Program-made: the position numbers and the translations under genes
The notes under the pieces: generated by a model
The model's input: only the letters and a program-made list of their open reading frames with translations
What the model was told of the DNA's origin: nothing
The model's database searches: none
Assembly (NCBI GenBank): GCA_965219035.1
Contig: CBDCMR010000004.1
Location: forward strand, 558,001-622,000
DNA: 64,000 nucleotides
Origin: CBDCKN01 sp965219035
GTDB lineage: Bacteria > Gemmatimonadota > Gemmatimonadetes > Longimicrobiales > Gaopeijiaceae
Reading direction: 5' to 3'
Part shown: piece after piece, positions 17,524 through 25,867 of the stretch
Layout: every line of letters begins with the position of its first letter
Numbering within the stretch: the stretch's first letter is position 1

Positions 17524-17923
17524 CGGGGGCGTCCCTCCCCGCCCTCCGCTCGGTATAAGTCGGCGATGCCTATTGCCTCTCCCTGTGAACCCGCCTGGAT
17601 GATCGGGATTCGGTTTACCTCGGTGGTGCCATTTAAAGTGCAGATGTCCGGCCACGATCAGGTCCACATCGGCCGAATAAAGCTCACGGACCATTGAGAG
17701 GATCTCTCCGCTGCAGCCATTGTCGTTGCCAGGACCATCCCGCGTGAGCGGTGAGAATGGTGAGCAATTTGTGTGCCCTCAGGCTCGCGCGCTTCGCTTG
17801 CGGTCGGCAGATTGGACGAGCAGCAGAGCTTGAGGCACGCCGCGCGTGCCGGAGACGACCGAGCACCGCGAAGCGGGTGCGGGTCAATCGCGGGACGTTA
17901 GACGGCAGACACGAAGAGGAAGC
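17524..17923. other. Gap with a decayed metallophosphoesterase fragment and cassette-like repeat
   Basis: About 400 bp without an intact gene. It contains the phosphoesterase relic (separately listed), an 18-nt sequence GTGCCGGAGACGACCGAG at 17846-17863 that recurs at 19732-19749, and a GTTAGAC heptamer at 17897 that resembles an integron core site. Nothing else is recognised. Confidence 0.4.
17560..17770 (-). pseudogene. Fragment of a calcineurin-like metallophosphoesterase
   Basis: Minus-strand frame reading GNDNGCSGEILSMVRELY followed by SADVDLIVAGHLHFKWHH. The GHLH motif with preceding V-D-L-x-x-A is the conserved metal site of calcineurin-like phosphoesterases. Only about 60 residues remain, with no start and a low-complexity end, so this is a relic. 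Confidence 0.4.
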
Positions 17924-18526
17924 ATGCGGCCTTGGTCACGAGCCACTGTCGAGGAGTACCGCCGACTAACCCTTCGTGCTCACAGCCTCCTTGCCGATGT
18001 GCCTCTCCACGACGTCTGGCGAGTTGCCCTTCCGGGCGGGAACCCCTCGTGCACCATGCAGGATGTTCGCTCAGTGTTGCAAGCCGCGAGGAGGTCACAG
18101 CCTCTCATCCCTCCGGTTCGTGCCCTCTTTGCGCTCCGCTGGTTACTGGGGCGTTGGTTTCGATGGGATGGTCCTTTGTCGGAGCCAGAGGTGTGGTCTT
18201 TTCGAACGCGGCTCACCGAGGCTGATCGCCAGCAGTCGATTGTGAAGCCGGGTACGCTCGATGGGCCGTTCGCCGTCCTGTACGTTCACATGACGGAGGC
18301 AGTCAGTGAGATCCGGAATGCGACGGTCCACGCCTTCCTAGTCTGGGCGTTGGAGCCAGCGCCGGATGGCTATCAGCTCTTCTGGGCGATTCACGTCCTC
18401 CCGGTCAGCGTCTGGACAAAGCCTTATCTGGCGCTGATCGATCCCTTCCGCCGCTGGTTGGTGTATCCGTCGTTGTTGCGCCGCATCCATGAAGCGTGGT
18501 CCCACGAGTTCAAGTCTGCTGCCTAA
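17924..18526 (+). CDS. DUF2867 domain protein
   Basis: 200 residues from ATG 17924, preceded by AAGAGGAAGC. The pattern DVWRVALPGG, FALRWLLGRWFRW and TEAVSEIRNATVHAFLVWAL fits DUF2867, a domain found alone or fused to NAD-binding proteins. Function unknown. The gene is flanked by GTTAGAC (17897) and GCCTAAC (18540), nearly complementary heptamers arranged as in an integron gene cassette. Confidence 0.6.
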   Translation: MRPWSRATVEEYRRLTLRAHSLLADVPLHDVWRVALPGGNPSCTMQDVRSVLQAARRSQPLIPPVRALFALRWLLGRWFRWDGPLSEPEVWSFRTRLTEADRQQSIVKPGTLDGPFAVLYVHMTEAVSEIRNATVHAFLVWALEPAPDGYQLFWAIHVLPVSVWTKPYLALIDPFRRWLVYPSLLRRIHEAWSHEFKSAA

Positions 18527-18587
18527 TGTTCCGTTGGCCGCCTAACCAGCGCCTGCTACTGACGCAATGTGAGGGTCGCGTGCGAAC

Positions 18588-19223
18588 ATGACGAGCACTC
18601 TGACGAGACCTCGGGAAGAGCTCGCGAACAGTCTTAGCCATGGCGTTGGCCTCATGTGCGCCGTGGCAGCCACGCCGGTTCTCATCATCGGCGCCGTGAA
18701 CCGCGGGGGCGCCGCCGGCGTGGTCGGGAGCAGCGTCTTCGGGGCGACGATGGTGCTGCTCTATCTGGCGTCCACTTGGTATCACGCTGTGCCGGAAGGC
18801 CGACTCAAGGACCGTCTTCACAAGCTCGACCATGCCGCGATCTACCTACTCATCGCCGGCAGCTATACGCCCTTCACTCTGGGTGTCCTGGGCGGGGCAT
18901 GGGGATGGATCTTGTTCGGTATCGTGTGGGGCGCCGCCGCAGTCGGAGTGTGTGAGAAGCTGATCTCCGGAATTCGCTATCCTCGGCTGTCCACCGCCCT
19001 GTACCTGATCATGGGTTGGTCGGTCCTGGTCGTGATTCACCCATTGGTGCTCAATATGCCTCCCCATGGAATACGATGGCTCGTTGCGGGGGGCCTCTCG
19101 TACACGGCAGGTGTGGTGTTCTATACCGCCCACCGCCTCCCGTACCACCACTTCATTTGGCATCTGTTCGTGATGGCCGGCTCGACCTGCCACTTCTTTG
19201 CGGTCCTGTGGTACGCGGCATAA
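18588..19223 (+). CDS. Hemolysin III / PAQR-family membrane protein
   Basis: 211 residues, seven hydrophobic segments. Conserved residues of the HlyIII/PAQR family are visible: ELANSLSHGVG, STWYHA, LDHAAIYLLIAGSYTPF and the C-terminal HHFIWHLFVMAGSTCHF. The histidines, aspartate and serine form a putative zinc hydrolase site. Membership is clear, the physiological role is not. Starts at ATG 18588 after a GAGG sequence. Confidence 0.85.
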   Translation: MTSTLTRPREELANSLSHGVGLMCAVAATPVLIIGAVNRGGAAGVVGSSVFGATMVLLYLASTWYHAVPEGRLKDRLHKLDHAAIYLLIAGSYTPFTLGVLGGAWGWILFGIVWGAAAVGVCEKLISGIRYPRLSTALYLIMGWSVLVVIHPLVLNMPPHGIRWLVAGGLSYTAGVVFYTAHRLPYHHFIWHLFVMAGSTCHFFAVLWYAA

Positions 19224-19316
19224 GCGCGAATATTCCCTCGCGCTCGCCTTGCAGCCCCCGCCGAAAACGGACACTCTGGTCGCGCGCAGTAGGGCCACCC
19301 CGATCTCGAGGATGTC

Positions 19317-19721
19317 ATGTCGCCTGAGTTCCCCACGGAGGACGTCGAGCTCACGCACCTCCTCGTCGTCTCCGATGTCACACGGTCTTGCGCTTTCTAC
19401 ACCGACGTTCTTGGCGCCCAGCTGTTTCGGGAGTACGGTGGTACATCCGCCGTGCTCCAGTTCCAGGGCAACTGGATGCTACTTGTCACGGGAGGCGGGC
19501 CGACGGAGGACAAGCCCGACGTGGTCTTCGCTCCGCCGGACGACCCAAATCGGGTCAGTCATCAGCTCACGATGCGGGTTCCCGATTGTCGGGGCGCCTA
19601 CGAGGTGCTGAAGTCCAGGGGCGCCGAATTCCTGGCGCCTCCAGTAGATCGGGGCGGCGAGATCCGCTGTTTTTTTCGAGATCCGGATGGACATCTCCTG
19701 GAGATCAGCGAGCTGACATGA
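19317..19721 (+). CDS. VOC/glyoxalase superfamily protein
   Basis: 134 residues with two beta-alpha-beta-beta-beta modules: LTHLLVVSDVTRSCAFYTDV at the N-terminus and FFRDPDGHLLEISEL at the C-terminus (E metal ligand). Such proteins include lyases, dioxygenases and drug-binding proteins; the substrate is unknown. ATG 19317 has GAGG 6 nt upstream. Confidence 0.78.
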   Translation: MSPEFPTEDVELTHLLVVSDVTRSCAFYTDVLGAQLFREYGGTSAVLQFQGNWMLLVTGGGPTEDKPDVVFAPPDDPNRVSHQLTMRVPDCRGAYEVLKSRGAEFLAPPVDRGGEIRCFFRDPDGHLLEISELT

Positions 19722-19830
19722 GGGTGAGCGGGTGCCGGAGACGACCGAGTGCGGCGACGGGGGCGCAGGTCGATCGCCAGGCCCTCGCTCGCTCGCAGAT
19801 TCGTCCGGTAATTCGGGATAGGAGACGAGA

Positions 19831-20395
19831 ATGCGAAGCATCGTCCGTATCTCCGCGACTAGTCGACCCGACAACTACACTGCCAGGGCTCTGGCGATCG
19901 TGAATGACGAGCTGGGCCACCGCGAACGTCCGCCAACCGTTTTCGATGCCCGTGATCTATCCCTCTCCTTCCCAGGAAAACCACCCACGGAGGACGCTGA
20001 GCGACTAAGATCGGCCGTCGAAGGGTCCTTGGGAGTAGTTATTGCAACGCCGGAGTATCATGGGAGTTTCCGCGATGACCAAGCTGGTCATCGAGAATCT
20101 CGGGTTTCCCTCGGTGCTTGCCGGGAAGCCTGTGGCGCTGGTCGGTGTGGCGCCGGGACGCATTGGGGCAATCAAGTCGCTCGAGCAGCTACGTAGTGTC
20201 TGCTCTCACGTCGGGGCTCTCGTTCTTCCGGGGGCCGTCTCGGTCGCCGGTGTGCGTGCGGCGTTCGACGATGAAGGAAGCTGCACTGACGAAGCAGTGG
20301 AGGACGCTCTACGGGGGATCGCCGGATCGCTGCTCGGATATGTCGAGAACTACATCTGTCCGAAGTATGCGCTTGAAGCCATGGTCCGCGGATAA
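19831..20395 (+). pseudogene. NADPH-dependent FMN reductase, frameshifted
   Basis: The first frame (ATG 19831) gives RISATSRPDNYTARAL and VVIATPEYHGSF; the second continues AMTKLVIENLGFPSVLAGKP, VALVGVAPGRIG and a C-terminal helix to 20395. Together they make a normal about 187-residue flavodoxin-fold NAD(P)H:FMN reductase (chromate reductase type). Deleting one C at 20070-20071 restores a single frame (GSFAMTK). A short run of C suggests either a base-call error or a recent lesion. Confidence 0.68.
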
Positions 20396-20435
20396 GGTGG
20401 GCCCTGGACATCAACGGTTGGATCAGACCCACCGC

Positions 20436-20455
20436 GGGCGACCGGGCAGTCGCCC
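20436..20455. other. Perfect 7-bp hairpin in intergenic DNA
   Basis: GGGCGAC, a 6-nt loop, then GTCGCCC, 40 bp after the FMN reductase stop. There is no following T run, so it is not a canonical terminator; it may still end transcription or stabilise the message. Confidence 0.3.
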
Positions 20456-20490
20456 CTGCTGTGGCGGGGAGCGGGTCGCGCTTCTCTCTT

Positions 20491-21210
20491 ATGGACTGCA
20501 TCTTCATGCGCATGAGGGTACTTCACCCCGCCCAACGTCAGGAGCAGACCGCACCTGCAGATCTGATCGATCCCCACCGGCGCGTTTTCGCGCAGGCGAC
20601 ACGGATCGCAGCACTGATCCTGGCTGCGGTGTTCCTCGAGGGGTGGGAGCTAGGTGCGCAGGACCGCCGTCGGCTGGTCATTTCGGACTCGGTCAGGCTC
20701 CGGACACCTCCCACCATCTCCCCCCGGAGCGGATCGCCCGGCACCCAGGTGACGGTCAGCGCCATACACCTACCGGCCATCACGCCGGTACAGATCGGCA
20801 TCGGTGCGACCGGCGCGGGCTTCGAGGTCCTTGATCAAATGATGACCAGTCCGGAAGGCCAGATCACGCACACGGTCCGGGTCCCTGGCTGGGCCGACCG
20901 CGACCGGTCGCACGTCTTCATCGTCTTCGACATCTACTTCCGGCCGCTGTCGCTGTCGGGCCCGTTTCATGTTACCGACCGCAACGGCCTCTTCACGAGA
21001 GCAGGGCGAATCACGAGACGGGATTCAGTGTGCACCACGATGCTCGCAGACGACGGCGAGTCGTATTCGCTGACGGGGGACACCTGTGAGCTCGAACTCG
21101 AGGACGAAGTGATCGTGGAAGGCAGCCATGTTGGGAACAGCCATCTCGTCCAGCTAAATCCCATAACGCATATAACTGACCTGTTTATATTGACTTATCA
21201 CGATGCATAA
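20491..21210 (+). CDS. Secreted IPT/TIG-like protein of unknown function
   Basis: About 240 residues. An N-terminal hydrophobic segment (IAALILAAVFLEGWELGAQD) is a probable signal peptide. The next part (SPRSGSPGTQVTVSAIHL, IGIGATGAGFEVLD, then FDIYFRPLSLSGPFHV) resembles IPT/TIG immunoglobulin-like folds. The C-terminal part (GRITRRDSVC, DDGESYSLTGDTCELELEDE) looks like a DUF5818-type OB fold. Start is uncertain: GTG 20461, ATG 20491, 20506 and 20512 are all possible. The last 25 codons are AT-rich and may be altered by the adjacent island. Confidence 0.5.
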   Translation: MDCIFMRMRVLHPAQRQEQTAPADLIDPHRRVFAQATRIAALILAAVFLEGWELGAQDRRRLVISDSVRLRTPPTISPRSGSPGTQVTVSAIHLPAITPVQIGIGATGAGFEVLDQMMTSPEGQITHTVRVPGWADRDRSHVFIVFDIYFRPLSLSGPFHVTDRNGLFTRAGRITRRDSVCTTMLADDGESYSLTGDTCELELEDEVIVEGSHVGNSHLVQLNPITHITDLFILTYHDA

Positions 21211-21284
21211 GGATCTGTCCTGTCCCATACCGATCCGCTTCGACCCCTTGCATCCGCTAATCTGTGGTGGATATATTGGTATGT

Positions 21285-22490
21285 ATGACACTCCCCAAGC
21301 GACCCCCGCAACTCAAGCCGCGCAGCCGCCACCCCAACAACGCCCTGACGCCTGCCTTCGTGCGCAACGTGAGCCGGGCCGGACGCTATTGTGACGGCCA
21401 GGGCCTCTATCTCGATGTGCGGCCCTCGGGCAGCCGGGGCTGGATCCAGCGCCTCACGATCCGCGGCCGCCGAACCGAGCTCGGGCTCGGCGGATTCCCC
21501 CTGGTCTCGCTGAAGGAAGCCCGAGAGAAGGCGTTCGCCAACCGGAAGCTCGCCCGCGAGGGAGGCGATCCCCTGTCGGAGAAGCGGCGGGTCGAGTCGA
21601 CGCCCACCTTCGCGGACGCGACCCGGCAGGTCTGGAAGCAGCTGCGGCCGGGCTGGCGCTCCCCCCAGCATGCGCAGCTCTGGCTGAGCAGCCTGGAGCG
21701 CTACGCTGTTCTTCGCATCGGGAAGATGCCGATTTCGGAGGTGACCAGTGCCGACGTGATCGGGATCCTCGCTCCGATCTGGCACGACATGCCGCCCACG
21801 GCCCGGAAGTTGCGCCAGCGCATCCGCGCGGTCATGGAGTGGGCGGTGGCGATGGGTCTCAGGCCCGACAACCCGTGCGACCGGATCGGCCCGGTGCTCG
21901 GTTCGCAGGGGGGCGTCGTTCGACACATGCGGGCGTTGCCGCACGGCCAGGTGTCGGCGGCGATCGAGACGGTGCGGAGGTCGAACGCGCGGCCGGTCGT
22001 GAAGCTGGCATTCGAGTTCCTGGTGCTGACGGCGACACGCTCCGGCGAGGTGCGTGGGGCGCTCTGGACGGAGATCGACCGGGGCGAGGGTGCGTGGATC
22101 ATCCCGGCCCGACGCACGAAGGCGGCGCGCGAGCACCGGGTCCCGCTGTGCCGGCGTGCGCTGGAGATCCTCGAGGAGGCGCGGGCGCTCGATCGCGGCA
22201 GCCCGCTCGTGTTTCCAGGCCTGCGCAGAAACCCCATTGCGACCACAGCGCTGTCGGAACTGCTCAGGGAGTTAAAGATCGCGGCTGTGCCGCACGGGTT
22301 CCGGTCGAGTTTCCGGGACTGGGCGGCCGAAGATACGGATCATCCCCGCGAGGTCGTGGAGGCGGCGCTGGCGCATGTCGTCCGGAACAAGGTCGAGGCC
22401 GCCTATCGGCGCACGGACCTGTTCGACCGGCGGCGCCGACTCATGGACGACTGGGCTGCGTACCTGGCGGGCGAGAGTCGAGAACCGTAG
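21285..22490 (+). CDS. int: Tyrosine recombinase (P4-type integrase)
   Basis: About 401 residues. The N-terminal DUF4102-like arm-binding domain (GQGLYLDVRPSGSRGWIQRL, ELGLGGFPLVSLKEAR) precedes the catalytic domain with ATRSGEVRGALW (Arg I), HGFRSSFRDWAAE (H-x-x-R) and the nucleophile tyrosine in VEAAYRRTDLF. It integrates and excises genomic islands, usually at tRNA 3' ends, but no tRNA gene is adjacent here. ATG 21285 is preferred to GTG 21264. It marks the left end of the island to about 31.5 kb. Confidence 0.9.
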   Translation: MTLPKRPPQLKPRSRHPNNALTPAFVRNVSRAGRYCDGQGLYLDVRPSGSRGWIQRLTIRGRRTELGLGGFPLVSLKEAREKAFANRKLAREGGDPLSEKRRVESTPTFADATRQVWKQLRPGWRSPQHAQLWLSSLERYAVLRIGKMPISEVTSADVIGILAPIWHDMPPTARKLRQRIRAVMEWAVAMGLRPDNPCDRIGPVLGSQGGVVRHMRALPHGQVSAAIETVRRSNARPVVKLAFEFLVLTATRSGEVRGALWTEIDRGEGAWIIPARRTKAAREHRVPLCRRALEILEEARALDRGSPLVFPGLRRNPIATTALSELLRELKIAAVPHGFRSSFRDWAAEDTDHPREVVEAALAHVVRNKVEAAYRRTDLFDRRRRLMDDWAAYLAGESREP

Positions 22491-22533
22491 GACGCTGAGC
22501 GAGCACCGGCCAATTCCGCCGCCTGGAACCATA

Positions 22534-22788
22534 TCAGCGGCTCGGCCCGTAATCCCGCTCTCGCCCCCGCTGGCGCATCAGCTCCAGCGCCCGCGCAACC
22601 TCTCGGCGAGCGTCCTGTAGTCCCGGGCCAAGTATGTCGCTTGCCCGCTGAGCTGCGCGACCTGCCGCTCCAAGGCTTCGACCTGCCGCTGCAAGGTCTC
22701 GACCTGCGCGGCGTGTTGCTGCTGCGCCTGCTCGTACTGCGCGGACAACGCCCGCAAGGCCTTCGTCAACTGCTGTTCTAACGATGGA
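22534..22788 (-). pseudogene. C-terminal tail of the split relaxase gene
   Basis: Minus-strand frame from the IS110 end reading SIVRTAVDEGLAGVV, AAATRRAGRDLAAAG, then MRQRGRERDYGPSR and a stop. The composition and position match the alanine-rich tail of ColE1-type relaxases. Joining ATGACCGCGTAT (24194-24183) to CCATCGTT here gives DRVSIVRTAVDEG in frame with the relaxase N-terminal part. It was separated by the IS110 insertion. Confidence 0.6.
22578..22788 (-). pseudogene. MbeD/MobD-like coiled-coil mobilisation protein, split by IS110
   Basis: Overlaps the relaxase tail in another frame, as mbeD overlaps mbeA in ColE1. It reads SLEQQLTKALRALSAQYEQA then HAAQVETLQRQVEALERQ and ends LAERLRGRWS: a heptad-patterned coiled coil like MbeD. 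The ATG (24194-24192, 10 nt after the mobB stop) and codons ATG ACC GCG lie on the far side of the IS110 element. Counting one T of the junction once restores M-T-A-Y-P-S-L-E-Q-Q. Confidence 0.6.
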
Positions 22789-24182
22789 GTGGACGCCCCC
22801 TCCCGGCGGCATCGCAATGTGCCAAGATGGTACTTCGCACTTACCGACCATCTGAGGGAGGAGGCATCCAATGGACGAGGTTAGCATCATCGGGATCGAT
22901 CTGGCAAAGCGTAGCTTTCAGGTACACGGGGCGAGTGCGGACGGGTCGATAGCGTACCGCAGGAAGCTGAGCCGCGGGAAGCTGCTGAGCTTTCTCGCCT
23001 CGCAACCGCCGTGCACGGTGGCGATGGAGGCGTGCGCCAGCGCCCACTACTGGGGCCGGGAGATCGAGGCGCTCGGTCACGAGGTGAGGCTGGTTCCGCC
23101 GATCTACGTGAAGCCCTTCGTCAAGAGGCACAAGAACGACACGGCGGACGCGGAAGCGATCACGGAAGCCGCGCAGCGTCCGACCATGCACTTCGTGGCG
23201 GTCAAGACGGAAGCGCAGCAGGCTCAGGGGATGCTCTTTCGCACGCGTGACCTTATGGTGCGCCAGCGCACGCAGACGATCAATGCGCTTCGGGGTCACC
23301 TCGCGGAGTTCGGAGTTGTTGCTCCGCAGGGCAGGGCCCGGATCGGGCAACTGGCCCGGGTGCTGGAAGACGGGGACGCCGGCCTGCCGGAGGCGGTCGT
23401 CGAACTGGGCTGGCTGCTGCTCGGGCGGATCGACGAACTCGAAGAGAAGATCGAAGGACTCGCGAGGAAGCTCCAGGCGAGCGCGCGGGAGAACGAAGAC
23501 ACGGCGCGCCTGATGACGATCCCGGGAATCGGGCCGGTCACCGCGATGGCACTGGAGGCCTTCGCACCGCCGATGGAGAGCTTCCGGCGCGGGCGCGACT
23601 TCTCGGCTTGGCTCGGCCTCGTGCCGCGGCAGCACACCACCGGCGGCAAGCCGAGGCTGGGCAGGATATCGAAGATGGGCCAGCGCGATCTCAGGCGACT
23701 CTTGATCACCGGAGCCATGGCGGTCGTCCAACACGCGATCCGGCGTGGCGAGATCACGGATCCGTGGCTGGCCAGGATGCTGGCACGCAAGCCGAAGATG
23801 CTGGTCGCGGTGGCGCTCGCCAACAGGACAGCGCGGATGGTCTGGGCGCTGACCACGAAGAAGGAGATCCATCGGGTTCGCGCTGCCGCCTGACCGGCCA
23901 ACGAAAGGAGAGAAGCGCAAACAGAGAAAGCTGCTGGGAGATGTGGGCAGCAGGACGCAAGAACGGGTAAGGGCAAACGGTCTGGAAGACGGGATCGGAA
24001 ACACCAGAATGACCGCTAGGGCCACCGAGCCCGATCTAACGATTTGGATCCGATCTCAACGAACACCATACGGGCCCGCAGCCAACGAGGGCTGCATCAA
24101 GAGGCCGGACATACGACAGTACCTGACCACGCTGCCCCCGACTCGGTCCTAAAGCCGGGCTTGCCCACCAGGCGGCGTCCAC
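22789..24182 (+). mobile_element. IS110-family (IS1111-like) insertion sequence
   Basis: About 1.4 kb. Both ends carry the inverted sequence GTGGACGCC (22789-22797) / GGCGTCCAC (24174-24182), extending to GTGGACGCCSCCT with one mismatch. The junction analysis of the interrupted mob genes fits these borders with one T shared or duplicated, as expected for IS110 elements that make little or no target duplication. The long stretch after the transposase (23894-24182) would hold the bridge RNA or IS1111-type noncoding end. Confidence 0.7.
22871..23893 (+). CDS. IS110-family DEDD transposase
   Basis: 340 residues. The N-terminal RuvC-like DEDD domain starts IIGIDLAKRSFQVHG and includes AMEACASAHYWGRE and KNDTADAEAI; the C-terminal transposase_20 domain has MTIPGIGPVTAMALEAF and the catalytic serine region. 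ATG 22871 is preceded by GAGGGAGGAGG. The frame is intact. IS110 enzymes use a bridge RNA from the element to choose targets. Confidence 0.92.
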   Translation: MDEVSIIGIDLAKRSFQVHGASADGSIAYRRKLSRGKLLSFLASQPPCTVAMEACASAHYWGREIEALGHEVRLVPPIYVKPFVKRHKNDTADAEAITEAAQRPTMHFVAVKTEAQQAQGMLFRTRDLMVRQRTQTINALRGHLAEFGVVAPQGRARIGQLARVLEDGDAGLPEAVVELGWLLLGRIDELEEKIEGLARKLQASARENEDTARLMTIPGIGPVTAMALEAFAPPMESFRRGRDFSAWLGLVPRQHTTGGKPRLGRISKMGQRDLRRLLITGAMAVVQHAIRRGEITDPWLARMLARKPKMLVAVALANRTARMVWALTTKKEIHRVRAAA

Positions 24183-25437
24183 ATACGCGGTCATAGAGCT
24201 CCTTCACTTGTTCGACAGCTTCACGGCCGGCCGAGTGTCCACGGTCCAGGGCGGATAGGCCAGCGCGCCGGCCGGCAGCACCACGAACCGCTCCCCCTCG
24301 ATCTCCCGGAGCACGATCCCCCAGGTGGTCGCCTCGAGCCGCGCCAGGGTCTGGCGTGCCTCCCCGATATCCAGGTCGAGGGCGGCGGCCGTCTCGATCC
24401 GGGCCTCGATGCGCGTCGACAGCCAGTGCAGCGTTGCCCAGCTCCCGCCGCAGATGCCGAGCCAGAGGCTCAGGCCGACCACCAGGGGCCGGAGCCAGGC
24501 CTTGAGCAGGAGCGCGCGCATCCGACCGGTCGCCACCGCCGTATCGGCTTCGATGGTATGCAGCACGTTCCTCGCAACGCGCCGCGAGTTCGCGCCGAGC
24601 CGCTCGAGCTCGCTCGCGGTCAACTCCTCGATCGCCTGGCGCTCGCTCTCCAGCTGTCTCCGCAATCGCTCGGTCAAGTCGTTCGCGTTTGAAGTCATGT
24701 GCGTATAGCTCTCCTTTCAGACGCCACCGGTCCCTGGTCGTGGGATCCAGGGCCGTCAGGTAGTCCTGGCCCTGGCGCGGTACCTCCAGGCCCGCCTCCC
24801 GCAGGGCGGCGACGATGTCGGCCCTATTCCGTACCGTGCCGTGCTCGACACGCTGGAGCAGGTAGTCCCGGATCAGATCGCGGGGGGCGGGCTCGAGCGC
24901 GAGGCCGGCACGCAGGTGCGCCGCCTCGACGTAGGCGCGGTGCCCGGGTTGCTGCACCCGCGCCCGCGCCGGGTCATCCGGCCGGCTCCAGCCCTCCTCG
25001 GCGTTGAAGGCGTCGCGGAGCGGGTCGAATGTCTTCTGCCAGCCCGGCGGCGCGATGTTGAGGCTCCGGCCGGTCTCCAGGTCGCACCTCGCGGCGAGGA
25101 CATGCACGTGAACGCCGCCGTCGCGCTCGCGGTGCACCACGGCCGCCCAGGCGTAGCGGTCGGGCTCGAGCCCCGCCCAGGCCGTCTGTTCAAAGGCATC
25201 GATGACCGCGCCGATCTGCGCGTCGGTCGGAGTGTCGTCCGGTGCCCAGGCAATCACGCCCGACGTGTACTTGTGCTCGAACGCCAGCGCGTCGGCCACC
25301 GCGGCCACCCGATGGGGATCCCCCTGGAGGACCTCCACGCCCTCGCGCAGTTGCCCCGCCGCGTCCCGCGCCCCGAGGAGGTAGTCGGCCGCCGCCCGGG
25401 CCGAACCGGTGCCGCAAGCCAGGAATTTAATGTGCAT
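24097..25437 (-). CDS. mobA: ColE1-type relaxase (MbeA/MobA-like), C-terminus replaced by IS110 sequence
   Basis: 446 codons to the present stop. The N-terminal 260 residues are a MOB-HEN/MOBP5 relaxase: MHIKFLACGTGSARAAADYL at the start, AFEHKYTSGVIAW and AAVVHRERDGGVHVHVLAAR, with the metal/nicking histidine region, then LETGRSLNIAPPGWQKTFD. It nicks oriT and pilots the strand in conjugal mobilisation. From about residue 260 the frame runs antiparallel to nothing but overlaps mobB. After codon DRV (24183) it reads into IS110, so the native tail is lost. ATG 25437 overlaps the mobC stop by 11 nt. Confidence 0.85.
   Translation of the reverse strand: MHIKFLACGTGSARAAADYLLGARDAAGQLREGVEVLQGDPHRVAAVADALAFEHKYTSGVIAWAPDDTPTDAQIGAVIDAFEQTAWAGLEPDRYAWAAVVHRERDGGVHVHVLAARCDLETGRSLNIAPPGWQKTFDPLRDAFNAEEGWSRPDDPARARVQQPGHRAYVEAAHLRAGLALEPAPRDLIRDYLLQRVEHGTVRNRADIVAALREAGLEVPRQGQDYLTALDPTTRDRWRLKGELYAHDFKRERLDRAIAETAGERAPGDRGVDRERARAARRELAARCEERAAYHRSRYGGGDRSDARAPAQGLAPAPGGRPEPLARHLRRELGNAALAVDAHRGPDRDGRRPRPGYRGGTPDPGAARGDHLGDRAPGDRGGAVRGAAGRRAGLSALDRGHSAGREAVEQVKELYDRVCGRRLVGKPGFRTESGAAWSGTVVCPAS
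24204..24698 (-). CDS. mobB: MbeB/MobB-like mobilisation membrane protein, nested in the relaxase gene
   Basis: 164 residues read in a different frame inside the relaxase gene, the arrangement of mbeB in ColE1. Conserved blocks: ARNVLHTIEADTA, LLKAWLRPLVVGLSLWLGIC followed by GGSWATLHWLSTRI (membrane helix), and the C-terminal WGIVLREIEGERFVVLPAG, YPPWTV and PAVKLSNK. ATG 24698 follows AAAGGAG. MobB stabilises the relaxosome at the membrane near the coupling protein. Its conservation shows that both overlapping frames are maintained. Confidence 0.82.
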   Translation of the reverse strand: MTSNANDLTERLRRQLESERQAIEELTASELERLGANSRRVARNVLHTIEADTAVATGRMRALLLKAWLRPLVVGLSLWLGICGGSWATLHWLSTRIEARIETAAALDLDIGEARQTLARLEATTWGIVLREIEGERFVVLPAGALAYPPWTVDTRPAVKLSNK

Positions 25438-25765
25438 CGGGGTCGGGGCGTCCGACGGGGGCCAACGCCGTGAGCGACCGCTCGATGGCGACCAGGTGGG
25501 CGACGATCTCGACGGTCTCGGCGTTCGCTTTGAAGGTATTGGCCCAGCGGGCGATCTGGTTCAGGTTCGCCCCGATCCGCGCCAGCTCGCGGGTGCGCTC
25601 TCGCTCCACCTCGGTCGCCGGGGCGGTCCACGTTCGCGTACGCGCCATGGCCTGCCGCAGCAGCGCCGACAGCGACACGCCAGCGGCCGCGGCCTTGGCC
25701 CGCCAGTCGGCGAGCTCGGCCGGCGATACGCGGGCGGCCGCAGTGACGGTGCGGCGATCGGCCAT
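25427..25765 (-). CDS. mobC: MbeC/MobC-like relaxosome accessory protein
   Basis: 112 residues from ATG 25765. The MobC family pattern is clear: ARVSPAELADWRAKAAAAGV with SLSALLRQAMA (ribbon-helix-helix), then ELARIGANLNQIARWAN, the conserved bacterial mobilisation MobC motif. It binds oriT and helps the relaxase open the DNA. The stop (TAA) lies inside the first codons of the relaxase gene. The gene begins about 105 bp from the candidate oriT. Confidence 0.85.
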   Translation of the reverse strand: MADRRTVTAAARVSPAELADWRAKAAAAGVSLSALLRQAMARTRTWTAPATEVERERTRELARIGANLNQIARWANTFKANAETVEIVAHLVAIERSLTALAPVGRPDPDAH

Positions 25766-25817
25766 CAGGACGCACCGCCAGGGGAGAAAGGGGCGCGAGC
25801 CCCGCCCGCGAACACCG

Positions 25818-25836
25818 CCCGAGGGCGGGCCTCGGG
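25818..25836. other. Perfect 7-bp hairpin in the mobC leader
   Basis: CCCGAGG, GCGGG loop, CCTCGGG, 53 bp before the mobC start. It may be an accessory part of oriT or a regulatory hairpin in the mob transcript. There is no T run. Confidence 0.4.
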
Positions 25837-25867
25837 GGGATCGAAGGGGGCGGAGCACCCCTCGCCA

